Below are positions 9,812-19,232 of a DNA stretch of 64,000 nucleotides, in pieces. Position 1 is the stretch's first letter. Each line of letters starts with the position of its first letter. The notes under the pieces were generated by a model, which saw only the letters and a program-made list of their open reading frames with translations, made no database searches and had not been told where the DNA came from. The position numbers were made by a program, and so were the translations under genes. Source of the DNA: G963662265 sp963668545 (lineage in GTDB: Bacteria > Spirochaetota > Spirochaetia > CADAEX01); contig OY764868.1 in assembly GCA_963668545.1 (NCBI GenBank), forward strand, positions 1,612,001-1,676,000, in the 5' to 3' direction.

Positions 9812-10854
9812 AACTCTTCTTCCGCTTTATCTTCCGTGGTTTTTATAATTATCTCACCTTTTCGGAAAATTACAACCGATTTTCCGCTCCCGGTAATCCC
9901 TATATCCGCATCTTTCGCCTCATCAGGACCGTTAACTATACAGCCCATAACTGCAACAGTCACCGGTTTCTGTATTGTATTGAGCTTTTTGCTGATTTTT
10001 GAAAGAAAACTGTGAACATCAAAAGTTGCCCTTCCGCATCTCGGGCAGGAAACAATATTCACATAGTTCTTCTTGCTGCCGCACAGCTTCAGTATAGCCT
10101 TTCCGGCCTCAATCTCATCAGCAGGCGGAGATGAAAGAGAAACCCTGACAGTTGCCCCTATTCCCCTGTTCAGCATCTGAAGAATACCTGCAGTGTTTTT
10201 TACAATTCCAGGTACAAGTGGTCCTGCCTCAGTTACCCCGATATGAAGAGGATATCTGTAGCGTGATGCGAATTCTGTATTTGCCTCCACTGTTGTTTCA
10301 ACATCTGAAGACTTCAGTGAAAAGACAGCATTTCGGAAACTGTATTTTTCAAAAATCTCAATTTCCATTTCAGCAGCCCTGATCATTGCTTCAGCCTTGT
10401 TTTTTTCATTTTTCAGTTCTGCAGGAAGAGATCCCCCGTTTACACCGACCCTGATTGGGATATTTCTTTCAGAAGCTCTTTTCAGAACTTCCTCCACCTT
10501 CCATTCAGCGCCGATATTTCCGGGATTTATCCTGATCTTTGCTATACCTGAATTATCTTCAAGGCACTTGAGTGCTATTTTATAATCAAAATGTATATCT
10601 GCGACTACAGGAAGAGGACTCTTCAATGCAATTTCAGACAGTATTTCTGCCGATCTGATATCAGGAGCTGCAAAGCGGATAATATCACAACCTGCAGCCT
10701 TGAGCTCTTCAAGACCTTTGATAACAGTTTCAAACCCTTCTCTGTCCAGCACTGAAACAGGATATTTCCACATTGTCTGGAGTGATATATCGGCTCCGCC
10801 CCCTATAATCACACCGCCGGCATTTACTTTATATGTTTCTTTGTTTGTCAGCAT
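9787..10854 (-). CDS. ispG: 4-hydroxy-3-methylbut-2-enyl diphosphate synthase
   Basis: A 355-residue IspG (GcpE) that catalyses the penultimate step of the MEP isoprenoid pathway with a [4Fe-4S] cluster. A TIM-barrel-like N-terminal domain is followed by the cluster domain: Cys270, Cys273 and Cys305 with the downstream Glu at about 312 are all present in the expected SCPRCGR and GCIVNGPDEA motifs. It is preceded by a lipoprotein gene two bases away and followed by the TPR gene with overlap. It implies that the organism uses the MEP pathway. Confidence 0.97.
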   Translation of the reverse strand: MLTNKETYKVNAGGVIIGGGADISLQTMWKYPVSVLDREGFETVIKGLEELKAAGCDIIRFAAPDIRSAEILSEIALKSPLPVVADIHFDYKIALKCLEDNSGIAKIRINPGNIGAEWKVEEVLKRASERNIPIRVGVNGGSLPAELKNEKNKAEAMIRAAEMEIEIFEKYSFRNAVFSLKSSDVETTVEANTEFASRYRYPLHIGVTEAGPLVPGIVKNTAGILQMLNRGIGATVRVSLSSPPADEIEAGKAILKLCGSKKNYVNIVSCPRCGRATFDVHSFLSKISKKLNTIQKPVTVAVMGCIVNGPDEAKDADIGITGSGKSVVIFRKGEIIIKTTEDKAEEEFWKEMENI

Positions 10855-10856
10855 AT

Positions 10857-11483
10857 TTACCAGCTTAATTCAAAAACAACAGGTTCTTCCGAAGACAGTA
10901 TTTCAGGCACACTCATTTCAAATTCTGCTCTGTTGTTTCTATAGTTCCCTGCATTTGTTTCCCTTATATCAGAGGGTGTAATAACTGTTATTTTTACAGG
11001 ATAGCTGCTGTAAAGGTCAGATACAACCTGCATTGTCTCGGCGTCAATATTACCGCTGTTTCCAGGGTATAGAATCTGCGTAAAAACTGTTCTTGTAAGT
11101 TTTCGTTCAACTGTTATTGAAGGTTCTGCAGTGCTTCCTGCCGCTGAATTCAGAGCATCTATGTCGGAAAATCTGAATTCAGCAGTAATAAATATTTCTT
11201 CGCTGTTTTCCTCCCTGTTGAAAGAAACCAGTTCAAGGTTGCTGTTTTCAGCAGCTTTTTCGGAAAAATCCTTTTCTTCAATCGGGAGAGGAAGGAAACT
11301 GCTGTCTGAATCTATTTCCGCAGTTTTAACAACCATCCTTGAGACACGGTATTTCATTTTTAATGTACCGGATTTTTCATCTTTGAATTCAATTTCAGTT
11401 TCAATACTGATACAGGAAACTGTTATAATAAGCAGCAGCATTACTGATGCTGTTTTAATTATTATCTCTGCAATTCTTTTCAA
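10857..11483 (-). CDS. Putative lipoprotein
   Basis: A 208-residue protein whose N-terminus has a hydrophobic segment ending in a lipobox-like IITVSC (Cys about residue 24), so it is probably lipid-anchored. The mature part is mixed beta-rich and predicted extracytoplasmic. I do not recognise a named family. It is the first gene of the ispG, TPR, uvrA and lptD run, with only 2 bases to ispG. Its product may be an envelope protein of unknown role. Confidence 0.7.
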   Translation of the reverse strand: MKRIAEIIIKTASVMLLLIITVSCISIETEIEFKDEKSGTLKMKYRVSRMVVKTAEIDSDSSFLPLPIEEKDFSEKAAENSNLELVSFNREENSEEIFITAEFRFSDIDALNSAAGSTAEPSITVERKLTRTVFTQILYPGNSGNIDAETMQVVSDLYSSYPVKITVITPSDIRETNAGNYRNNRAEFEMSVPEILSSEEPVVFELSW

Positions 11484-11607
11484 ACCATTTACTCCCGCAA
11501 GACTGCTTTTATCTTAAATGAATATACTGTTTACAGGATATATGCGCATATTCAAAAAATCAATAACTGTATGAATATTTCGGCTGTAACAGGGAAAACC
11601 TGCATAA

Positions 11608-13950
11608 TTACTTCAGGAAAACAACAGTTTTACCAAATCCTCCCTGATCCGGATGAGCGAAACTGTATTCCCTGACAGCACTGCATGACTGCAGATAGTC
11701 CCATACACCTTTCTGAAGTATCCCTTCTCCCATGCCGTGGATAACTGAAAATTCTCTCAGGCTGGAAAGGACTGCTGTATCTATCTGCTGCTGAAGCTTT
11801 TTTACAGCATCCTCCAGCCTCATGCCCCTGAGATCAAGTTCAAGAACTGCCTTTGCATCAATCCTGTAAGAGGATGTTATTTTCACTTTTTTCTGCTGCT
11901 TTTCCGCGGGCTTTATTTCTGTTGCAGATACCTCAATCTTCATTGAACCTGTTGATACTATAAAGCTCTCTTTTTTTGTTTTTCTTACCACTACAGCTCT
12001 GATCTTTTTATCCCCGACCAGTACATCCATCCCCTCATATATATCATCAGCTGATAAACTGCCGGTATTAAACTCCTGCCCGGCCAGTTCAAGACCCAGA
12101 GATTCTTTTTTATCCTCAATTTCTGTAATGATTTCACGTGAAGCTGATATCTTTTCCCTTGTGAGTTCCCCTTCCCTCAGTTCCCTGACAAGGTTTTCTA
12201 CTTTTTTCCTTGATTCCCTGAGAAACCTGCTTGTTTCCCTCTCCTCTTCAATCTTCAGCTCATGCTGTCTCTGTCTCAGTGATATTTCCTTCAGCATGTT
12301 TTTTCTTTCAGCTTCCCTGATATGAAGTTCCCTCTCTTCAATCTCCCTGTTTTTTTCATCAATTTTCTGCTGCTGTTCAGAAATGCTTTTCAGGAGCTTG
12401 TTGAGATTTACTTTTTCGCTTCCCATATTTTTTCTGGCAAGGTTTATCACCTCTTCAGGGATACCGTTTTTAAGTGCAATATCTATACCGTAACTCTCTC
12501 CCGGAAGACCGTATATTATCCTGTATTCCGGTTTATAGGTTTCAGGGTCATATGCTACAGATACATTCTCGCATCCGGGTTCGGCAGAAGCATAGTTTTT
12601 TATTACTCCCTGGTGTGTTGATACCATGAGCATGGCTTTTTTCCTGATAATAGTTTCGATAAATGCTATTGAAAGGGATGCCCCCTCTTCAGGATCTGTT
12701 CCTGTACCTGGTTCATCGAGTAGAATAAGAGACTTTTCAGTTGATTTATCAAGAATGGCTGACACATTTTTCATATGGGCCGAAAATGTTGAAAGTGAAC
12801 CTGTAACCGACTGTTCATCCCCGATATCTGCAAGTACATTATCAAACAGCGCCATGGAAGAGCCTTCATCTGCCGGTATTCCCATCCAGAACTGGTTCAT
12901 CAGTACAATAAGACCAGCTGTTTTAAGTGCAAGAGTTTTACCGCCTGTATTCGGACCGCTTATTACAAGTGCTTTTGTTTCACCTGTTATTACTATATTG
13001 ATCGGGACGGCGTTTTTCCCCAGAAGAAAGTGCCTCGCATTTATAATATTGAAACCTGATCCTATAATTTCCGGTACAATATGGCTGTTGTATACTGCAA
13101 ATCTTGCCCTTGCAATATAACTGTCTGCGACAGTTATTTTTTCAAATATATCTGTTATTGGTTCAAGGTTTTCTCTCAGAAGTTCTGAAAGTTCCCTCAT
13201 TATCCTGAATATTTCTATTTTGTACTGTTCTTCCAGTTCAATAAGTTCATTGTTCTGCTCCACAAGATCCATAGGTTCAATAAAAAAAGTCAGACCTTTT
13301 GAAGATTTTCCATGAACAATACCCTGAAATTTTCCCTTGAAATTACCTTTTACAGGAAGAACAACCCTTCCGTCTTTCAGGGCGGATGAAGAATCCTGCA
13401 GATAGCTGCTGTAGTCACTGCTGTTTATATAACTGTTTACTGTTGAACTTATTGTCCTGTTAACAGCTCCGATCCTTTTTTTGATACTGACAAGTTCCTT
13501 TATCGAATCCTCTTTAAGAGAACCGTCAGGACGGAGATATTTCTTCAGCCTGTTTACCACATCAGTCATGTCCTGAAAATCCACAGTCTTCAGAATTTCC
13601 CTGTCATCAACTGATGAATAAAAAAGCTTTTTAAGTTTTTCTGCTGATAACAGGAAAAGCATGACATCGGAAAGCTGTTCCTGCTCAAGAACTGACCCTT
13701 CAACAGAGAGTGAAGCTGTGAAAGTATCAATTTCAGGGAAAACAAGGTCAGGTACAGATATTCCGTTCTCAATCATTTTAATCAGCGAATCTACTGCATC
13801 AGTCTTTATTTTCCAGTCATCGTAACTGTATGTGAAATTCTGCCTGTCAATAAGCTTCTCACCGCCTCTTCCCAGGCAGAATGATTTCATTGAGTCTTTT
13901 ATTTTATTGAATTCAAGAATATTAACTGTATGATTTTCCATAAACCTCAT
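11608..13950 (-). CDS. mutS2: MutS2 family ATPase/endonuclease
   Basis: A 780-residue MutS2. The N-terminal ~300 residues form the lever/clamp region. The ATPase has Walker A GPNTGGKT at 332-339 and a LLDEPGTGTDPEEG Walker B. A long glutamate/arginine-rich coiled coil follows. The C-terminal ~80 residues form an Smr domain with LDLRGMR and HGMGEG. MutS2 acts on recombination intermediates and collided ribosomes rather than mismatch repair. It overlaps rsgA by 29 bases, which links it to a ribosome-biogenesis gene. An internal ATG at 13941 is an alternative start. Confidence 0.95.
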   Translation of the reverse strand: MRFMENHTVNILEFNKIKDSMKSFCLGRGGEKLIDRQNFTYSYDDWKIKTDAVDSLIKMIENGISVPDLVFPEIDTFTASLSVEGSVLEQEQLSDVMLFLLSAEKLKKLFYSSVDDREILKTVDFQDMTDVVNRLKKYLRPDGSLKEDSIKELVSIKKRIGAVNRTISSTVNSYINSSDYSSYLQDSSSALKDGRVVLPVKGNFKGKFQGIVHGKSSKGLTFFIEPMDLVEQNNELIELEEQYKIEIFRIMRELSELLRENLEPITDIFEKITVADSYIARARFAVYNSHIVPEIIGSGFNIINARHFLLGKNAVPINIVITGETKALVISGPNTGGKTLALKTAGLIVLMNQFWMGIPADEGSSMALFDNVLADIGDEQSVTGSLSTFSAHMKNVSAILDKSTEKSLILLDEPGTGTDPEEGASLSIAFIETIIRKKAMLMVSTHQGVIKNYASAEPGCENVSVAYDPETYKPEYRIIYGLPGESYGIDIALKNGIPEEVINLARKNMGSEKVNLNKLLKSISEQQQKIDEKNREIEERELHIREAERKNMLKEISLRQRQHELKIEEERETSRFLRESRKKVENLVRELREGELTREKISASREIITEIEDKKESLGLELAGQEFNTGSLSADDIYEGMDVLVGDKKIRAVVVRKTKKESFIVSTGSMKIEVSATEIKPAEKQQKKVKITSSYRIDAKAVLELDLRGMRLEDAVKKLQQQIDTAVLSSLREFSVIHGMGEGILQKGVWDYLQSCSAVREYSFAHPDQGGFGKTVVFLK

Positions 13951-14857
13951 CTGACATTTCAGTCAGTTCAAAGTACAGATTCAGGTATGACTGATATCTG
14001 TCTGGGTGTATTTTACCTCCCTCTACAGCTTCAAGCACTGCACATCCCGGTTCATTGGTATGGCTGCATCCGTTGAAAGAGCATTTATCAGCATAGGGGA
14101 TAAATTCAGAAAACCTGAAGGAAAGTTCAAAAGGCTGTATTTTCTCTATAAATATTTCCCTTATTCCGGGGGTATCAATAATACCGCCTTTATTTTCCAT
14201 ATCAGGAAGAAGAACTGAGAAATTGGTTGTATGCCTTCCCCTGTTGTATTTTGAAGATATATGTCCTGTTTTCTGATTGGCTTCCGGGTAAAGGGCATTT
14301 ATAAGGGTGGATTTTCCCACTCCGGACTGACCTATGAATGCAGATATTTTACCCCCGATTATTTTTTTAAGATTATCAAGACCTTCGCCTGTTTTTGCGG
14401 AACAGTATACTGTTTCTATTCCTGTCTCCCTGTATATTTCAAGCCTTTCCTTCATTTCACTGTTAATTTTCTGATCGCACTTGTTGATGACAAGTATTTT
14501 TTCAACATCATAATTACAGTTCACAAATACCCTGTCTGTGAATCTAGGCCTGAATGGGGGGTGTTTTGGACAAGTTATGCTGACAAGAGCATCAATGTTT
14601 GACGCCATTATCTGCGGAAGCATTTTTTTCCTGTTCCACCTTGTTATGATGTTCTTCCTTTCAACAAGCGATGTTATTACACCCTGATCTTCAGTGTGGC
14701 TGTCAGGTTCAAATATTACATTGTCTCCTGCTGCAATAGGGTTGTAGAATTTATCCCCCTGTTTCAGGATTTTACCCTTTATCCTGCACAGGTATTTTTT
14801 ATCTTCAGTTTCAACTGTATAGATATTGTTTATTCCTGATAGAACACGTCCAATCAT
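13922..14857 (-). CDS. rsgA: Ribosome small-subunit GTPase RsgA
   Basis: A 311-residue circularly permuted GTPase that assists late 30S maturation. An N-terminal OB-fold (to about residue 70) is followed by NKCD (125-128), then the P-loop GQSGVGKST at about 175-183, the permuted order typical of RsgA. A C-terminal zinc knuckle C-x4-C-x-H-x5-C is present around residues 252-266. It overlaps murI by 4 bases and mutS2 by 29. Confidence 0.96.
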   Translation of the reverse strand: MIGRVLSGINNIYTVETEDKKYLCRIKGKILKQGDKFYNPIAAGDNVIFEPDSHTEDQGVITSLVERKNIITRWNRKKMLPQIMASNIDALVSITCPKHPPFRPRFTDRVFVNCNYDVEKILVINKCDQKINSEMKERLEIYRETGIETVYCSAKTGEGLDNLKKIIGGKISAFIGQSGVGKSTLINALYPEANQKTGHISSKYNRGRHTTNFSVLLPDMENKGGIIDTPGIREIFIEKIQPFELSFRFSEFIPYADKCSFNGCSHTNEPGCAVLEAVEGGKIHPDRYQSYLNLYFELTEMSDEVYGKSYS

Positions 14858-15654
14858 GACTTTATTGCACCGGCATATTCAAGGTTGAAATAATCTGCAA
14901 ATTTTTTATAATTTTCAGATTCTGCATTTTCGGATGTTACATGGAATGAACTGCAGTGTTCCGATTTTTCAGTATTCTCTATTTTTTCGATCACCCTCAA
15001 TGCCTGATTTATTACACCTTCCCTTGAATCGATTATTTTTGTTTTATCAGGAAGAATCTTTCTGAGGTATTTCTCAAGATATATGAAATGTGTACAGCCC
15101 AGAATAATGCTGTCTGTATTGTTTTCAGTAAAAAAATCGGCGGCAGGCTTTATTGCGTCAATTATCTCTTTTTCATCAGCACTGAAAAACTTTTTTTCAA
15201 TAAATGAAACAATATCAGGATCAGCGAAACTGAATATCTGGCATTTTTTTGCAAAAGTTTCTATAAGATTTGCCGTATATCTGTCGGAAACTGTCCTGTT
15301 TGTGGCGAAAAGCCCTATTTTCCCTGCTGTTGAAATTCCTGCTGCCGGTTTGATAGCAGGAACAACTCCGACAAAAGGAATAGTGTATTTTTCCCTTAGA
15401 GTATCAAGAGCTGTAACAGAGGCTGTATTGCAGGCAACAACTATTATTGATGGGGTTTCCTTTTCAATAAATTCACCGATAACACCTGTTACTATATTTA
15501 CTATTTCAACAGTGCTTTTTATACCGTATGGGAAGTTCCTGCTGTCAGCGAGATATTTATAGCAGTAATGAGGGGCTTTTTCCCTCATGTATGAAAGGTA
15601 TGGAAGTCCGCCTATACCTGAATCAAAAAAACCAACAATCTTACTCATCTTCAA
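14854..15654 (-). CDS. murI: Glutamate racemase
   Basis: A 266-residue MurI that supplies D-glutamate for peptidoglycan. The DSGIGGL motif is at residues 11-17. The two catalytic cysteines lie in ACNTAS (about Cys75) and GCTH (about Cys187). It sits between the small zinc protein gene and rsgA, overlapping both, so the block is probably one transcript. Alternative start at Met3 cannot be excluded. Confidence 0.95.
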   Translation of the reverse strand: MKMSKIVGFFDSGIGGLPYLSYMREKAPHYCYKYLADSRNFPYGIKSTVEIVNIVTGVIGEFIEKETPSIIVVACNTASVTALDTLREKYTIPFVGVVPAIKPAAGISTAGKIGLFATNRTVSDRYTANLIETFAKKCQIFSFADPDIVSFIEKKFFSADEKEIIDAIKPAADFFTENNTDSIILGCTHFIYLEKYLRKILPDKTKIIDSREGVINQALRVIEKIENTEKSEHCSSFHVTSENAESENYKKFADYFNLEYAGAIKS

Positions 15655-15931
15655 AAAGTTTCAGAAAATCTGATTTAGCCTCATTTATCTGTTTTTTAAA
15701 ATCACCGTCAGCTTTTGAATCCACTTTTCTGCTGTACCTGAAATAATCACAGAAATTGCTTCTGTCCTTGTCCCTGACCTCTTCGGGGATATTCTCCCTG
15801 CACTGCCAGTGCGAATCTCTGTCAAAATATTCACAGTTAAGGCAGACTTTAAGGTCTTTGCCGCATACCGGACATTCTGTGTTCCGGTATATAGTTATTT
15901 CACCTGGGTTTACTCCGCAATTATAACACAT
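15641..15931 (-). CDS. Small cysteine-rich zinc-binding protein
   Basis: A 96-residue protein with an N-terminal CYNCG, a CPVCG and a further CLNCEY, so at least one zinc ribbon is likely. The middle part is acidic and basic and the C-terminal part helical. It overlaps murI by 14 bases and begins the murI, rsgA, mutS2 run. I do not recognise a characterised family; similar short proteins occur in spirochaetes from memory. Function unknown. Confidence 0.7.
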   Translation of the reverse strand: MCYNCGVNPGEITIYRNTECPVCGKDLKVCLNCEYFDRDSHWQCRENIPEEVRDKDRSNFCDYFRYSRKVDSKADGDFKKQINEAKSDFLKLFEDE

Positions 15932-15974
15932 GTTACTATTTTAGCCTGATAATACTTATACTTCAATTACCCTG

Positions 15975-16002
15975 TTGTAAATAGTTATTTTTTGTATATA
16001 AT
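15975..16002 (+). promoter_or_regulatory. Promoter placing the transcript start at the ATG
   Basis: TTGTAA (15975-15980) and a perfect TATAAT (15997-16002) are 16 bases apart. The ATG of the pentapeptide gene follows only 6 bases after the -10 box. Transcription would therefore begin at or next to the start codon, and no Shine-Dalgarno sequence is present. Confidence 0.5.
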
Positions 16003-16008
16003 TTGTAT

Positions 16009-16620
16009 ATGTTTTCATCAACAAAATGCAAAAAAAATGGTTGTAATTCACTTGCTGTTACAGATTCAGAGTACTGTATCAGCCATATAAACAACATAGA
16101 TGAATATACAGATAATATTATCAAATATATAAACAGCAGCAAAAAGATAATTAATCTCAATATTTCAGGTATTAAAATCAAAAATATGGAAATAAAGGAC
16201 AAAAAAATCTTTTCCTCGAAATTTTCAGATGCTGTTTTTGAAAATGTCGATTTCACTGACTGTTATATACGTCAGTCGTTTTTTGATATGTCTGTTTTCA
16301 GAAACTGCAGGTTCACCGATACAAATATGAAATTCGTCAGTTTTGCAGGATCAGTTTTTGACTCATGCAAAATCGGGATGTCTGATTTTCTCCATACAAA
16401 TTTCAACGGTATCAAATCAGAAAAAACTGTTTTTTCTGAATCAGACCTGTATTTTTCAAGCTTTATAAAGGCGGAGTGCACTGAGACATTATATGATGAC
16501 TGCAACCTGAGAAAGGTTAAATTCTTCTTCACCGATATTTCAGGAATTCAATTCAGGAATTCAAACCATGAAGATGCGTATTATGACAGGAAAGACAGGT
16601 TTACACTGGGTACACTATGA
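16009..16620 (+). CDS. Pentapeptide-repeat protein with N-terminal Cys/His cluster
   Basis: About 203 residues. The N-terminal ~30 residues carry a C-x4-C-x9-C-x2-H arrangement that could bind zinc. From about residue 65 to 190 there are tandem five-residue repeats with central Phe/Leu (for example VFENVDF, SFFDMSV, VFRNCRF), giving a right-handed quadrilateral beta helix. Such proteins can mimic DNA or act as adaptors, but target cannot be read here. The ATG at 16009 is preferred over an in-frame TTG at 16003. The stop overlaps the next gene by 4 bases. Confidence 0.85.
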   Translation: MFSSTKCKKNGCNSLAVTDSEYCISHINNIDEYTDNIIKYINSSKKIINLNISGIKIKNMEIKDKKIFSSKFSDAVFENVDFTDCYIRQSFFDMSVFRNCRFTDTNMKFVSFAGSVFDSCKIGMSDFLHTNFNGIKSEKTVFSESDLYFSSFIKAECTETLYDDCNLRKVKFFFTDISGIQFRNSNHEDAYYDRKDRFTLGTL

Positions 16621-17183
16621 AAGTTTTTACAATATATAACACAAAAGGCTATATTAATACCTATCTTATAGGACCTGAGGAAGGGGGGGATGCGATAATA
16701 ATTGATCCCGGCCAGACAGATCTTCACCTTCTTGACCTCATAGAAAGCAACAACTACTATCTTAAATCTATATTTGTTACCCACTCTCATGAAACCCATA
16801 TCAAGGGGATAAAAACTCTTCTTAAAATATATGATGCAGATATATACAGCAAGATTCCTGTCATTGCGGAAACAGAGACAGTTACAATCAAGGATAATGA
16901 TATATTAAGACTTTCCGGATATGAAATTGAAGTTATTGATATACCGGGACATTCCGATGATTCACTTGTCTTTAAAATAAGGAACCTGCTCTTTACAGGT
17001 GATGTGCTTTCTGCAGGGCTGATTGGGTCGACAACAAATAACGAGTCCAAGAAAATACTTCAGAAAGGTATTATAAAAAAACTGTTCTCAATAAAGGATG
17101 ATATGGTTATTTTTCCGGGCCACGGCGCCCCTACAACCCTGGATGTTGAAAAAAGGATGAACCCCTACCTCAATATTTCCTAG
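16617..17183 (+). CDS. Metallo-beta-lactamase fold hydrolase (glyoxalase II-like)
   Basis: A 188-residue hydrolase of the glyoxalase II/MBL superfamily. Motif 2 is HSHETH at residues 56-61, where the canonical HxHxDH Asp is replaced by Thr60. The later ligands appear intact: PGHSDDS, LLFTGDVLSAG and FPGHG. Loss of the second-site Asp suggests a mononuclear site or altered metal preference. It is coupled to the pentapeptide gene by a 4-base overlap. Substrate unknown. Confidence 0.85.
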   Translation: MKVFTIYNTKGYINTYLIGPEEGGDAIIIDPGQTDLHLLDLIESNNYYLKSIFVTHSHETHIKGIKTLLKIYDADIYSKIPVIAETETVTIKDNDILRLSGYEIEVIDIPGHSDDSLVFKIRNLLFTGDVLSAGLIGSTTNNESKKILQKGIIKKLFSIKDDMVIFPGHGAPTTLDVEKRMNPYLNIS

Positions 17184-17188
17184 TTTTA

Positions 17189-18094
17189 TCAGCTGTTTTC
17201 CCTTATTATCCTTTTAATACGCTCCGGAAGGGGCGCTGAAAACTGCTTTCTCCCTTCCTCTGGAACATCTATGGAAAGAACAAAGGCGTGAAGCATCAAT
17301 GTCGCATCAGGATATCTGTTGTCTTTTCTGCTGTAGACAGGATCACCGAGAACCGGATTCCCCATATGGGCCATATGGACCCTTATCTGGTGTGTTCTTC
17401 CTGTATGTATTTTAACTAGGCAGAGTGAAAAATTATCATATTCTTTCAGTAAATGGTATTCAGTGACAGCGTATTTCCCCTCATTTTTTGCTGCACAGAA
17501 CTTTTTCCTGTTTAGCCTGTCTCTTTTTATGAAAGTTTTAATTGTCCCTGATTTTTCCTTAAGTTTTCCTTTTACAACAGCTATATATTTCTTTTCAGCA
17601 GTCCTGTTCCTGAACTGGCTTGAAAGGTATTCATGGGTTTCAGCATTTTTCGCAATGACAATTACTCCTGATGTCTCCTTGTCAAGTCGGTGCACAATCC
17701 CCGGCCTTACAGTATCTTCGGAAAAATTGTTCTGGTGGTTCTGAAGATAATGAAGAAGACCATTTACCAGTGTCCCTGAATAATTACCCTCTGCAGGATG
17801 TACAACCATACCCTGCGGTTTGTTTATTACTATAAGGCTGCTGTTTTCATATATTATATCAAGATCAATCTTTTCAGGAACAATATCCTGTTCTTCAGGT
17901 TCAGTATATTCAATAAGAATTTTATCATTAAGGTTTATCCTGTGTGAATATTTAACTTCCTGTCCATCAACATAAAAGGAGGCATTTCTCTGCTTAAGCT
18001 GGCTTCGGGACATTATTTTTCTGCAGTCGGAAATATACTTGTCAATTCTAAGTCCGCAGTATTCCTCTTCTGTTACTGTAATTTCATCATTCAT
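17189..18094 (-). CDS. RluD-family pseudouridine synthase
   Basis: A 301-residue enzyme with an N-terminal S4 RNA-binding domain (about residues 14-65) and an RluA/RluD catalytic domain. The nucleophile is Asp138 in HRLDKETSG. GRTHQIRVH near residue 242 is also diagnostic. RluD modifies 23S helix 69 in E. coli; specificity here is inferred from domain layout only. It overlaps the downstream end of the small exported protein gene by 8 bases. Confidence 0.93.
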   Translation of the reverse strand: MNDEITVTEEEYCGLRIDKYISDCRKIMSRSQLKQRNASFYVDGQEVKYSHRINLNDKILIEYTEPEEQDIVPEKIDLDIIYENSSLIVINKPQGMVVHPAEGNYSGTLVNGLLHYLQNHQNNFSEDTVRPGIVHRLDKETSGVIVIAKNAETHEYLSSQFRNRTAEKKYIAVVKGKLKEKSGTIKTFIKRDRLNRKKFCAAKNEGKYAVTEYHLLKEYDNFSLCLVKIHTGRTHQIRVHMAHMGNPVLGDPVYSRKDNRYPDATLMLHAFVLSIDVPEEGRKQFSAPLPERIKRIIRENS

Positions 18095-18497
18095 ACTGGC
18101 TGACCTTTTCTGAAGCTTTTTTCCGTTTTATTTCACCGATAAAATAATCAGCCACAGTAAAAACTGCGGAAACATAAAGAGCGGTAATCAGTATTTTTTT
18201 TGTTTCATCATTATCAGGGCTTGTCTGTTCAGATCCGCCGAAAATAGCAGGCGCCTTTGACCTTGAAAAACCGCTTGAAGCATAATCTGCAAAATCATAA
18301 CCCATTTTAGTAAACAGAAGTGAAAAAGGATAACTTCCTGCAAAAATTATTTCAGCACGTCTTAATTTTTTCCATCCGTCTGAAAATTCATCCTCTGTAT
18401 ATTTTTCAGGAAGAAGATCAGCATATTCATCATCGCTGCAGTAAAGATTTGAGGATATCAGAACAACTAAAAAAACAGCTAATATGTTTTTCTTCAT
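18087..18497 (-). CDS. Small exported protein with C-terminal membrane segment
   Basis: A 136-residue protein with a signal peptide (residues 1-20) and a second hydrophobic stretch near residues 105-122. No named family is recognised. It lies between the yggS-like gene and the pseudouridine synthase gene, with 6 bases to the former. Function unknown. Confidence 0.6.
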   Translation of the reverse strand: MKKNILAVFLVVLISSNLYCSDDEYADLLPEKYTEDEFSDGWKKLRRAEIIFAGSYPFSLLFTKMGYDFADYASSGFSRSKAPAIFGGSEQTSPDNDETKKILITALYVSAVFTVADYFIGEIKRKKASEKVSQYE

Positions 18498-18503
18498 AAT
18501 ATT

Positions 18504-19199
18504 CTAATAGTTTCTTGCTCCGAAAAGCCTTGTCCCTATCCTTATTATGTTTGAACCTTCTTTAATTGCAATGTGGAAATCAGATGACATACCCATTGAA
18601 AGTGTGTCAATTTTAAGATCCGGATGTCTTGCATCAAGGCCTCTGTAAAGATTTGAAAGCATTCTGAATGAATCTGCAACATCCTTCTCATTATCAGTAA
18701 AGGGGGCAATTGTCATAAGACCTCTTATTTTTACAAATTCCAGTTCCCTGATCTTATCTACAGTTTCATAAAAATCCTTTTCATTGAGAAACCCGCTTTT
18801 TGAAGATTCATCAGAAGTATTGTATTCCAGCAGAATATTCATGTATTTGTTGAATTCTCTGCAGTGTTTGTCAATTTCCCCTGCTGTTGAAAACTTGTCA
18901 ACCGAATCAATTGAATCTGCAAACTGGACTGCCTTTCTGGCCTTGTTTCTCTGAAGATGTCCAATAAGGTGAACTTCAGCGCCATCCCTTTTGACAGAAA
19001 ACTTGTCTTCAAGTTCATTGACCCTGTTTTCCCCGAAAAGCCTCATTCCTGCTCTGTATGCGGAATCAACATATTCAGAAGGTTTTGTTTTTGTGACAGC
19101 CATCAGCTTTACAGATTCAGGATCTCTTCCGGCCCTGACTGCAGCTTCAGAAATTTCTTCCATAACTTCTTCGATGTTTTTTCTAATATCCAAATTCAT
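18504..19199 (-). CDS. YggS-family PLP homeostasis protein
   Basis: A 231-residue single-domain alanine-racemase-fold protein of the YggS/PROSC group. The PLP lysine is in AVTKTKP (about residue 36), followed by GENRVNEL and a HLIGHLQRNK segment, and GMSSDF near the C-terminus, all typical. It buffers pyridoxal phosphate. A GGGAG-type ribosome site lies about 8 bases upstream of the ATG. Confidence 0.94.
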   Translation of the reverse strand: MNLDIRKNIEEVMEEISEAAVRAGRDPESVKLMAVTKTKPSEYVDSAYRAGMRLFGENRVNELEDKFSVKRDGAEVHLIGHLQRNKARKAVQFADSIDSVDKFSTAGEIDKHCREFNKYMNILLEYNTSDESSKSGFLNEKDFYETVDKIRELEFVKIRGLMTIAPFTDNEKDVADSFRMLSNLYRGLDARHPDLKIDTLSMGMSSDFHIAIKEGSNIIRIGTRLFGARNY

Positions 19200-19232
19200 A
19201 TTATAAATCTCCCGAACTGATTATTAATTATT

